DNA from: Epiperipatus broadwayi
Lineage: Eukaryota > Onychophora > Udeonychophora > Euonychophora > Peripatidae
NCBI GenBank assembly: GCA_028023455.1
Contig: JAQFVV010000548.1
Location: 124,001-188,000 of the forward strand
Direction of reading: 5' to 3'
DNA: 64,000 nt
Positions 25,386 through 36,430 of this stretch are shown here, one piece after another; the first letter of the stretch is position 1; each line of letters begins with the position of its first letter. Below the pieces are notes generated by a model. That model was not told the DNA's origin and searched no databases. It saw only the letters and a list, made by a program, of their open reading frames with translations. The position numbers were made by a program, and so were the translations under genes.

Positions 25386-26631
25386 TATATATATTATTTT
25401 GGTAGAACTATTATTTAGCATTTTCTATATAAGGAGAGAGCAGATTGCTGAGAGTAAATTATATTTTATAAAAAAAATATATATATTAAAATGTAAATTT
25501 TTTTTTTAATAATGAAGATTTATTATTTTTATTGTAAATACCCTGATAATCAGAAAAAAAGTGTGCATGTAGATTTTCTAAATCACAAAAGAATATAAGG
25601 AACTATAACTACAAAGGGGAGAGGATGTGTGTTATTCCTTCTCTTTCCAATTAAAAATGGACAATTGGAATTGCCATATTATATTAGTAAATAAAATATA
25701 GAAATTGTAGATACTTAACCATTGTTTAAATTTAGTAAAGTATTTATTTATTTTGGCTGATGAAAGTATGTATATTAGTTTACCACCAGAAGTAAATGCT
25801 ATAATAAGTTATGATTAATATTGTAAATTCATTATTAATAAAAATAAATTCTGTGGGGAAATTAAATTTCTGAGAAGATAAAGAAAAGTGTGAATATGTA
25901 CTTGCACAATGGGAACAGATAAGAGTGGTATAAAAAGATAACCCAGAGAACCTTGATTCATTTCATCTTTGCTTCATTATTATTATCTGTGAGTTCTTCA
26001 AATTAGAGTGCTGCATTCTTCATCAAATAACGGATCACAGAGAAGGATATAGAAAGCCTATATAATAATGTTTTGCCATGTAATAGTTTTAACCTGCGTG
26101 CAGACAACTTAAACCAGATGCACTGCTAAGCCAATATAGTTGCCGATGCCTTCTTTCCAGCCTAAAGTTGAGAGGATATCTTGATTTGGAAATGACATGC
26201 TTATATAATATCAGGATTGCAGCAAGCTATTAAGAAAAAGAACACGTCAACCAGACATAATGTATCTCATAGTTCATAGAAATAAAAAATCCATGGTGAT
26301 GGTATTCACCTATTAAAAAAATAAATAAAATTAATGAGAGCTCTATACCTAATTTTAATGTTTATTTGAAATAATAATACAACATTTAACGAAATAATAA
26401 GACAGCTGAACTAAAGTTTATTATTGCTAACAGAATTACTTAATTAAATGTGTAATTAAAAATAGGTGTTATATATGTATTCTATGTAATTTTGTATCTA
26501 TATGTTAATATTCGATAATATTTAGTAGAATAGTATTAATAAATAATTTTGTATTCACATGTATACTTATTTATTTATTAAATCTATGTTGTAATTTAAA
26601 TTCTTCATTATCTGGATTCCTTCATATAAAA
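25386..26631. other. Gene-free DNA, nothing recognised
   Basis: No supported feature up to the gap. Confidence 0.45.
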
Positions 26632-27131
26632 NNNNNNNNNNNNNNNNNNNNNNNNNNNNNNNNNNNNNNNNNNNNNNNNNNNNNNNNNNNNNNNNNNNNN
26701 NNNNNNNNNNNNNNNNNNNNNNNNNNNNNNNNNNNNNNNNNNNNNNNNNNNNNNNNNNNNNNNNNNNNNNNNNNNNNNNNNNNNNNNNNNNNNNNNNNNN
26801 NNNNNNNNNNNNNNNNNNNNNNNNNNNNNNNNNNNNNNNNNNNNNNNNNNNNNNNNNNNNNNNNNNNNNNNNNNNNNNNNNNNNNNNNNNNNNNNNNNNN
26901 NNNNNNNNNNNNNNNNNNNNNNNNNNNNNNNNNNNNNNNNNNNNNNNNNNNNNNNNNNNNNNNNNNNNNNNNNNNNNNNNNNNNNNNNNNNNNNNNNNNN
27001 NNNNNNNNNNNNNNNNNNNNNNNNNNNNNNNNNNNNNNNNNNNNNNNNNNNNNNNNNNNNNNNNNNNNNNNNNNNNNNNNNNNNNNNNNNNNNNNNNNNN
27101 NNNNNNNNNNNNNNNNNNNNNNNNNNNNNNN
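26632..27131. other. Assembly gap (500 N)
   Basis: Exactly 500 N, a round number typical of a scaffolding placeholder, so the true length is unknown. Both flanks contain CTTCATATAAAA or TTCATATAAAA, suggesting the gap lies in a local repeat. The two open frames reported across the Ns are artefacts. Confidence 0.98.
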
Positions 27132-27156
27132 TTCCATTCTTCATATAAAAGATGTC

Positions 27157-27545
27157 AATCATAACTTTATCTTTCCTATTGCATTGCCAAATCCATATAA
27201 TATTAATCGCATCTATATTCTTTATTACTTTTACAATGTTTTTTACAACCTAATATGACAGTTTCGATTGCCCCAGAAATCTTCTTCAGAACTACAAATT
27301 TATTTTTGTTACAAAAAAAAGTGGCTGTAGAAAACATAAATGATATTGATATTATATGGGTTTGGCAATGCAATAGGAAATATAAAGTTACAATATTTCA
27401 TAAAGGTAATGAGTTACTGCCATTTTTCTTGTAACAAAAGTAAGTTTGTAGTTCTGAAGTAGATTGCTGGGGCAATTGAAACTGTCATATTAGGTTGTAA
27501 ATAAAGCATTGTAAAAATAATAAAGAACATAAATGATATTAATAT
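27157..27545. repeat. Compound inverted repeat, order a-b-a'-b'
   Basis: Block a (27,157-27,205, with TTTCCTATTGCATTGCCAAA) and block b (about 27,232-27,320, with CAACCTAATATGACAGTTTC) are followed by the reverse complement of a (27,340-27,395) and then of b (27,425-27,530). The order is not that of a simple hairpin. Confidence 0.75.
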
Positions 27546-27599
27546 TATCAATCATTATTATCTTCTAAAGAGAAAATATATTTTACACTACTTTAGTTT

Positions 27600-29240
27600 G
27601 TTTAATGTCTATGTTAGTTCTATATTTTTTTTTACTTTTATCTGATAACTATTGCTTTATTTTCTGAAGATTTGAAGCATTATTTGCAAAAGAACACTTC
27701 ATTTCCTAAGTTTAGATAACTTAAACAACCATGGAATTCCTGTAAAAAATACTGAAAACGTTTTGAAGATATGGAATTACTTTTTTATAGATTAGTATTA
27801 ATGTTAATTTTAATACCAACATGTAATGCAATCTCTGTTGATAAATTTTGATAAAAGTCATAAGAATAAGACAAGATCATGTGAGTACATCTTGGTGATT
27901 TGGAGTATTATCATTTTGCAAATCCTTATAGAATCAAACGCTTCTTTATATTCTATATATTTGAAGAACAATGATAACTTATATTTATTGACACTTTCTT
28001 TAACATCTGTCAGTACTTGAATATACAGTAACCCCTTGAGCTAAAATCACTTTTAAATCCAGCTAATTCTTTTAATTGGTTTGAATTCAAAATTCACTGT
28101 CAATAAGTTATAATTGTCTTCCTAAAGATATGTTGTTCTATACATTTGAAACTTTTCTTCTTCTCTGTAGTTGCTCTGCCTCTTTACAGTTATATTTTTA
28201 TATTATTATTTACTTCATTTGAACGACTTTAAAGAAATTCCAGTACCGTTTTTAAACATCTTGATTTCCTTAACTCAGTTGAAAATTTACAGGTGAATTG
28301 TTGCTTTTTTATATTTATATTTGTTGAAATTCTTTGTAGTGTATCAGTTATTTTTTATTGTTCTCGTGCAAGTATGAGTCCTATTCAAAGTCGATTATTA
28401 TGTTAAAGAGGTTAACAAGTTTTAATTTAAATTCACTGGGGTATTTATAAAGATGAGAAATGTCAATTACTAATACTATCCGTTTTTTTCTTTTTTATAG
28501 ATCTATGAGTTTGTAGTTTTGCATCAAAACTTATTTCGAATCTCACTAAATGAAGATTCTTTCCTCTGTTAAATCTATTGAGAACATTATAATCTGGACA
28601 TACATATCTTCTATTATTCAAAATATAATCTGGTTGTCAAATAATTTGATTATGATCAATTTTACATTTATTCTCTTTTAGGACTTTTTTTCATAGACAA
28701 AATTCATAATAAACAGTTTTTTTCCTGCAAATGCCTTAAGTCTGCGTCTTCTCATTTCTGTCACCATAACCAAATTTACCCACAACATTTTGATTTCTTA
28801 ATCATTTTTCTGTTGTAATATCAATCTTCTATACCAATTTAAAAGTACTGCTTTGATGTAGACATAAACAATTTTACATTTATATAAATATTATCTATAT
28901 CTTCATCACAATAAGAAATGTTTAGTGCATTACTTGAATTACTACATTTGATAACTTCCATTAAGTTGAATATCTAATTTTCTATTCTGTCTTATATACA
29001 ATCAATCTCCATATTTCTGTTTTCCCACTTATTTATAATGAAATCAGAGACTTGGGGATTTCATTACTGGTATACATTTATAGTAATGAACGTGTTCAGT
29101 GTCCATTTTAAGAGTAAACTAACTTTTACATTTTTTAAACTTTACATTGTCCCATTCAAAATTAGATAAACCTTTATATTTGTGTAATCAGTCTATCTTA
29201 ATTCAAAAGTCTGCAGTTTTAAGGAGCTAAATAAAAATTA
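27600..29240 (-). mobile_element. Decayed RTE-like LINE fragment, minus
   Basis: Read on the minus strand, 29,240-28,830 resembles the N-terminal half of an APE endonuclease (INKKWENR-type block seen as YNKWENRNMEIDCI). 28,800-28,480 reads FGYGDRNEKTQTLKAFA and then PDYILNNRRYVCPDYNVL, corresponding to 'GYGdRNerG.rLieFA' and 'QIDYIL...'. The lower end (27,600-28,260) parallels the RT portion of the fuller copy at 45,780-48,510 by sequence. It is heavily broken and lies in inverted orientation to the fragment at 30,095-30,639. Confidence 0.7.
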
Positions 29241-30094
29241 TCATGACATAGCAGCATGCTCCCACAGTAAAGGGGCAAGCCTTCTTTATCTCTGGCTTCG
29301 ATCTACAGCCTTGGGTTATGACTTTACAGTCTCTTAATAATACGGGTAATAACTTAGTTTGACAGTCATGGGTGTAAAAATGCAGTAAAAATAACACTCA
29401 CAACATCAACTTATATTTCAGTTAAGAGGTATCAGACAAATTAAAATTAAGATGGAGCCCATAAGTTGTGATGGCAAGCAGTCCAACCATGATCATTGAT
29501 TAATTTTTAGTATTAACAGCACAAATGAATTAATCATTACAAATATTTTTCTACTACATCATGAATATATTCAACCATATCAATCCACTGTAGGATATAG
29601 ATTTCTATAAAGTAAATCCAATTTCTCTGATACATAATCTCTTTCACATCATGTCATAAAACTTTATTATTTAATCTAGGCATATTAAATATAGTCTCAT
29701 TTTTAAAAAAAATTACTATCTTTTGTGGTTCAATTTAAGATGTAACCTATGTATTTATTATCAAGAAGACCTTTTGATTCCTCTTGGAGGCCTAAAAAGA
29801 GCCAGGCAGGGTAAATTCCTAATGTCCACGCCATATGTTCTTGTCGTTGCTGCTTTATTACTATGTGATTATTCATATGGCATATGAACATGGATGGGAT
29901 GCTCACCAACACACATTAGCAATCATGGTGAGTTTATAGGATTTTACCTCTGAGTTTAAGATAAATAAATACCATGGTCTTTCTTCTCAGTTGCTTGCTA
30001 AGGATGAATGAATGTAGGTGTAAATGATAAATATTTTCCCAATAGATCTATAAATTTATGACATACAAAAATAAATCATGGCCCTTATTTCCAG
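29241..30094. other. Unassigned DNA between LINE fragments
   Basis: No gene recognised. The 60-aa minus frame at 29,730-29,912 has no motif. Confidence 0.4.
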
Positions 30095-30639
30095 GAAGCT
30101 GTAAAGTCATCAACCAAGGCACTGGTTGGTTTCTGGCAGGTGTTAAGGATTCTGATTGGGAAACCAGGCTACCATTTGATGATGGCTTTTATTTAGGTAC
30201 TTATAAATGCAGATCACTTTCAAGTGAATGAAGATTGCAAAAATTAGAAGTAGAACTATTGTATATTAAATGGGACATTATTGGACTTTGTGAAGTTAAA
30301 AGAAAAAGTGAAAAGACGATTTAAAAAGTGGACATGTACTTTACTGTAAAGGCACAAATATTCGAAATAGAAGTGGAGTAGGATTCATTATAAATAAAAA
30401 GTTGAATTACCAATATTGTGAAGAATGATGGTGTATCAGACAGAGTGATAAGGTTAGTCATACCACTTATTAGCAGATACCAAATGCAGATAATCCAGGT
30501 TTATTCCCCAACAAGTGCTCTTAGTGATGAAGTAGTAGAAGATTTTTATATAGAGGTATAAAAGCTTTTGAACAGGGTAAACAACATTTTAAAATTGTTA
30601 TGGAAGACTTTAATGCTAGAATTGGTAAACAAATGAAAG
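30095..30639 (+). mobile_element. RTE-like LINE 5' end and endonuclease start
   Basis: The 5' noncoding part (30,110-30,190, with the 'ACCAGGCTNCCATTTGATGA' block) matches the reverse complement of 48,410-48,500. It is followed by RLQKLEVELLYIKWDIIGLC then EVKRKSEK, the 'L..ie.El....wDIigLcEvR' opening of the endonuclease, and near 30,480 RYQMQIIQVYSPTSALSDEV ('mqiIqVYaPTs..sdeev'). Stops and frameshifts are present. Truncated where the 30,640 array starts. Confidence 0.85.
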
Positions 30640-31640
30640 TTAAAATTTCAAAGTTTCTACTTAACAATTACATATTAAATAAGTGCTGGTTTTGAGTTGA
30701 TTTTTAGATCTAATGTCCGAATGCTCTAGCTCCTCACTGAGGTTCCAGATAGAGATTTTAAATATTTTCTCTTACCACACTTATCAATCGAGAGCTTGTT
30801 TGGGCTATTGGTATGCTCTGTATATTACATATTTGTAAATACAAGCTTATAAAAGTAATGTCATGCGATATATGACTTACTTTATTGATTACTATACTTT
30901 TACATTTTAGACCTTGGGAATGATAAGGCTATTAATATATGATAGATCTGAATTTAATTCAGTTCCATATAGCCATTTAAGTTATATAGCTAGAGTTAAA
31001 GACATTTTCATGTCTAAAAAATTCAGAGTTAATACTTAAGGTCCAGGGTCTGAATGTTCTAGCTCCTCACTGAGGTGAGAAATAATTGGAAACCAATTGG
31101 TCTGGGGATAAGAACATACTTATCAATTAAGAGCTTGTTTGAGCTATTGGTACACTCTTTATTTTTCATATTTAAAAATAGAAGATTGTAAAAGGAATGT
31201 CATACTATATATGACTTGCTTTATTGATTATTATAATTTTATCTTCAAGGCCTTGACAATGATAAGACTATTAATATATGGTAGATCTGAATTTAGTTCA
31301 GACCCATATAGCTATTTAAGTTACATAGTTGGAGTTAAAGACATTTTCATGTCTAAAAGTTTCAGAGTTTCTACTTAAATATTATGTATTAAATATGTGC
31401 TGTTTTTGAGTTGATATTTTAGATCTAGTGCCTGAATGTTCTAGATCCTCACTGAAGTAAGTCAATTGGTCTGGGGAAAATAATGTTCCAGGTAAAGATT
31501 TTAAATATTTTCTCTTACTGCAGCTTATCAATTAAGAGCTTATTTGAGCTATTGGTATGCTCTCTATATTACATATTGATAAATACAAGCTTCTATAAGC
31601 AATGTTACACTATACTTGCTTTATTGATTATATGTGCATT
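30640..31640 (+). repeat. Three-unit tandem array, retrozyme-like
   Basis: Three units of about 330-380 bp. The CTGARGT sites lie at 30,737, 31,070 and 31,452. Each unit contains TTGAGTTGATNTT, a CTGA box, GATTTTAAATATTTTCTCTT (units 1 and 3), GAGCTTGTTTGAGCTATTGG, and a TCAGAGTTNNTACTTAA end. A related unit forms the inverted pair at 43,085-43,590. The hammerhead-like core is best kept in unit 2 (31,061-31,107) and is partly deleted in units 1 and 3. Animal retrozymes are tandem units of similar length with a hammerhead. The open frames here are incidental. Confidence 0.75.
31061..31107 (+). ncRNA. Decayed hammerhead-like core in array unit 2
   Basis: CTGAGGT (31,070-31,076), a lost stem II, GAAA (31,089-31,092), palindrome ACCAATTGGT (31,092-31,101), then C31102. 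Position 9 is T, as in the related copies. Confidence 0.35.
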
Positions 31641-31649
31641 CAGATATGC

Positions 31650-32737
31650 CGTCAAATGTAATACAAGCCTCATCCTCCAAGGCTTCTCTGTTCATTTCAT
31701 TTTAATGTTATTTGGAATATCAATATAGTGAACATTTTTAACTAATGAATTCAGGCATTTACTATTAGCTTTATCTGTTTCATCTAACTTAGAATAAATG
31801 TCTATCTCTTATGATTTTGATATTATATGACAACAAACTTTATCAATTTTCTCAGCAACTGCAGTATTTATTTTATTTTATTCACTAATTTCCTCTATCA
31901 ACTGGGATCTATCATCTTTATTCAGTTGAACTTTAAGACTTACATCATAATTTTACTTTCTAATTCTACAAAACGAGTTTCCAAACTACTTATTATTTGT
32001 TCATTTAATTGCTCTATCTGCATTTTGTTTTATTTCGTCTGACTCTCAAGTTTCGTTTTTTAATTCTGTGAACATGCTTTCCACGTTCTGTTTATTTTTT
32101 TAATTTATGTTTTAAGATATTTCAATTCTATGTTTTGTTCTTCTATCAATTTAAACATGTTTCCATGTTCTCTTTATTTGATTTAACATCTTCACTTTGT
32201 TTTATCTGTTTTCCATTTTGGCTTTTAATTTCTTTTTTAATATTTGTGAGCATGTTCATAAACTCTCTATTACAAGTCTGTTTTATTTTCCAGAGCTTCC
32301 ATTTTTGCTTTAGCTTAAGTAATCCTATGTATAAATTATAATAAATTTAGCTGCTAACTGTCTATAGCAATTTTATATAAATGTCTACTAATTTTTATTT
32401 ATTTCTAAAATATCCACTCCTCTTTCCACCATGTTGCATTCCTATCACTGCAATTTACTTTAATTTTAGTGCTTTATTTTATTTATTTGCATAGTATTAG
32501 TGCTACCAATCTATTTTTAACTCTATCACTGTTTAAGACAATTATGAGTTTATTGATTGAATTTATTATTATTTTGTTTACAATAAAATAAATTATTACA
32601 TTTCTCATCCAATCAAGTATTTATATTTCATATTTTAAGCCTAATTTATTTATTTATTGAATACTAATAAAAAAACTAAACTAAACTGGATTCAATCTCT
32701 GTTGTTTTGATCAAGATAATCCCAGATTTGTTTCCAA
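31650..32737 (-). pseudogene. LTR-element gag-like remnant, copy A
   Basis: Minus-strand remnants (about 32,345 down to 31,650) encode Lys/Glu/Asn-rich helix-forming stretches such as NREFMNMLTNIKKEIKSQNG and EDVKSNKENMETCLN. These match the coiled-coil frame of copy C (52,341-52,541) position by position. 32,346-32,737 is the leader between LTR and gag. Frames are broken throughout. Downstream gag and protease are missing; the copy ends at the tandem array. Confidence 0.65.
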
Positions 32738-33905
32738 ATGTAATGGCAATTGCTCTTTTAACAATTAGTGATCATAAAATTAATAATAAAATGAAAAACG
32801 AATATTCGAAAATTAATTTTTGTTTAGGGGAACAAAGGTAACTATGATGGACCATGCTCATGGTGAAGTGATTAAATAATTTTATTTTTTGTTGACAAAT
32901 GTATAATAGTCATAGATAGTGATCAAATTGGACACACATAAAAACAAGACACTATGCAGATTCAAATATATTTCTTTATCGATACCCCACTCCACTTTAA
33001 AGCAAAATTACAAAATAAATAATTAGCTTTGACTTTGGATGACAAATAAGCAAGCAACAAAATTGTTAACAATAACAATGGTTTTAATTAAGAAATATAA
33101 TAATAATATTAAAAAGTATTCTCATATTTACACTTAACATTATATGCATAGCATGCATGAGAAAAAAAAATCTCTGTGGCTTTATAATAATTAATTGAGA
33201 AAAGATAATAGTAAATTTATCTTGATATCTTTTTGAGCTCAATATATTTTTGTCGCCAAGAATGAATATATCTGGCCATTAAAACGAATAATTTTAAACA
33301 TCTGCCAGCAAAATTAACATTTTAATTTCTTTTGATTTATACCACAGTAGTTTTCCTATGAGGGTTTTCCTTATATTTAGAGCTTTGAAACAAGTAGATT
33401 TATGAACTAATTCAAAGAAAAATATTTTTATGTGATAATCAATTTAGATGGCACATTGTTTTTTTATTTTAGTTTCAGAATTAGATAGTAATGAACTGAT
33501 CGGCAGGATCAAAGTTAATTTGAAGGTATTCCTTTGTTTACAGCTCCATAGTTCTACCTACCACTGGAAAGGTCAGGAAAGTCATTCTGAAGTTTTACCC
33601 CAAACATTTCATAATTTTTATTTAAATAATCATTAACATTTTACTAACTTCTTTCTAGTTAATAACCCGATGAATAAGTAACAACAATTCCCGCCATTAT
33701 CTTGGAAACACAGACGATTGACGAAGCTTCAGTTGGTTCCCATAGCAATGTCCTTTTTAAAAAATAATAATTCTTTATTTTAAAATAAAAATTATAGTAC
33801 ATTTTATATTTAACAATTATTTTATATTTTATTTACACATGACTTTTACATATTCTAAAATATATAATAAAAAAGCATGTAAAAGCGATGCGTATACAAG
33901 CAAAA
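32738..33905 (-). mobile_element. LTR, copy A
   Basis: About 1.15 kb collinear with 49,009-50,126 and 52,981-54,185. Shared landmarks are the 'TTATAATAGTCA(T/C)AGATA' type block near 32,905, 'CATAAAAACAAG' near 32,938, 'CATAGCAATG' near 33,740, and 'CATATTCTAAAATAT' near 33,847. It starts TGTAATGG on the plus strand; the other end blurs near 33,900. Being upstream of gag on the minus strand, this is a 5' LTR. Confidence 0.75.
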
Positions 33906-36139
33906 TAAATATATATCATGTATTTATATATGTATATATTAAGCAATCAATGTTGTATATTTATATTATAAAAACAAACTGCAGATGTAAATATTATAAA
34001 TTTAAAAAATATTATATTTTAAATGTGATAGAAAATTGTAGTAAAGTTTTTGTTATAATTTAATATTATTAAATATTAAATGTAATGGAATTTTCTGGTT
34101 ATTATTTTGCATTTCTAGTTACCAAATCGCTAGACTAAGTAGAGGATAGTATTTTTTTTTAGTTATATAAAAATAGCTGTTGTTTCTTGAGCGATTATTA
34201 TTATTGACTTTCTATTGTTTGTAGAGGACAAGTGTGGCCTAATGGCAAACAAAGATGTCACTTTTGAGGAGAGATTTTCCCAATTTCAAAAGAATCTAGG
34301 GAACGTTTTATATTGGTTGCCCTGGTCTAGAATTTTATTTTGAAAATTCTTTGGGCAGATAACCAAAACAACTACAGTTATAAATAATTTACACGGAATG
34401 TTTTTTAATTTGGAAGTTCAAATTCCTCATTAGGAACAAAAGTAAAAAAGTTTATACGTCTGCCAGTTTTTAATTAATTAGTGTTGATTATGGTTTAATG
34501 ATTATTTCTATCTTTTAATGAACTTGTTTGTCTTCTAAATATGTTAAATAAAATGTACAAAAAATGTTCTTTGTATTTTTACTAAATAAGATAGCTAGTA
34601 AATTAGTTATAACTTGCTTGCCTGTTTAGCAATTGACCTAGCGGTTACGCATAAATTTTATTTTCTATAATCACTTCCGTTATTGCAGACATGGCAAGTA
34701 TTCAAAAAATTCATTGTACTAGAAAGACGGGGCCTTATGCATTTGCCCTTTTTGACCATAGAATAATATATCTGTCAATATACGACCATAGTGCCATCAA
34801 AAGTACATTTACCTCTCATACACACACATACTGCATATAAATATATGTTTGTGTGTGTTTATAAATATATTATATTTAAAATAAACTACCATATTAATAC
34901 ATTTTCTATAAAAACTGCATCAATAATCACGTAAACTAAAAAAAAAAAAGTTTTTTTTTTCAATTTTATTATCGATTTATATTTAAATAATATTCACTAT
35001 AACAAGTATACATAGTTATATGTTATAAAGTCAATATAATAATAAATTATTAAGACAATCATTATGTATATGTATATTAAAATATTTATATTTTTAACGA
35101 CTGATTTTACTCTAGATATATCAGTTAAAAATAAATTTTAACCCCCTTTACTTAGAAAACTGGTCAAAAGCTTAAATATCCTAAATAAATAAATAAAAAA
35201 AATCGATATGATTAATTACAAATATTGAAAAATCTTGTATAATATTTAATAATTTGTAACAAAAAAATCATTGAGAAAAATGTAGTTTGTATACGAAATC
35301 AATAAAAAGTTTCTGAGTAATTTAAATTTTAAAGATTTTACTAATATATAGATATATCACTGTTTACTATTAATAATTTATTTAAACTAAATAAACTGCA
35401 ACAACAACAAATTTTTTATCTCTATTTAAATATTTAAAAACTTAATTTGTTACCATTTGTATGTTTTAATTTTTTACTGTACAAATGTAAGTATGAATAT
35501 TTAGATTTTATATTTTTATAGCAAAATATATTGACTTATTGTAAATTAGTGTTAGAAGTGAAGTCTTATTAACTATATCTAAGATGGGTTTTTCTTTGAG
35601 AGAAAGACTGTTTTCTGTTGTGCCATCAGCGATATCAACTATAATGTAATTTTCAAGTAATGTTAGGGATAAGATATAAGAGAACATGGCTGTTTTTACT
35701 CAATTACATTCGTTAAATTATTTCATCAATACGCAAGTAGTATACCAAATACTAAAAACTGATGATTTATTATTATTAAACCATGCAACATTTTTTTCTG
35801 ATGATTGACTTTTATCCATCTAAAGTGAAATCTACTTAGATTTTTCCTTAATATATATATATATATTATATTCACGACTTTCTGGAATATTTTAAGGAAT
35901 TGAATATATTAATAATTACCAAGTAAAAATTATTTAAATTGTAATGATACAGAAAATGTGGGGTAGTGTAGAGAGATAGGAACCATCATCTACATAGACT
36001 AATCAGAAGAAATAAATATGAAAGGAATAATCATGATATCAAAGCATGGAAATAATATAAGTAGTTATAATTGCTATACTTACAATAATAAACTACCCTA
36101 TAATAAAATGAATAATCAAAAGAATCAATCAACAAAGAA
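33906..36139. other. Gene-free DNA, nothing recognised
   Basis: No supported feature. Short open frames are composition-driven. Confidence 0.45.
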
Positions 36140-36430
36140 TAGTCAAAAATAAACAGTCAACCTTGTGACTGGATTTAAAGAGATACATCAGAAAACAGGT
36201 ATTTATCTAGCCACTGCCATGTTAAGAACAGAATATGACATAATTATTTGGATGCCAATACTTAAGTGCTAATCCATTACTCATAATAAAATGGTATGCT
36301 GTCATACAAAAACCTGCTGGTCATCATCAATGCTATCACTACATAATACTATTAATATACTGGCCCTATTATAAAGTTAATTTCTAATAATAAAATAAAT
36401 AAAATGTAGTGCATGGACTTTAAAGTTGAT
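36140..36430 (-). repeat. Dispersed repeat, family D, copy 2 (inverted)
   Basis: Reverse complement resembles 13,980-14,290: 'CAGTCAACCTTGTGACTGGA', 'GGTCATCATCAATGCT', 'ACTGGCCCTATTATAAAGTT' and 'TAGTGCATGGACTTTAAAG' correspond block by block. Confidence 0.6.

Noticed and set aside
26608-27162. Two long open frames across the gap
   Set aside because: They consist of translated Ns.
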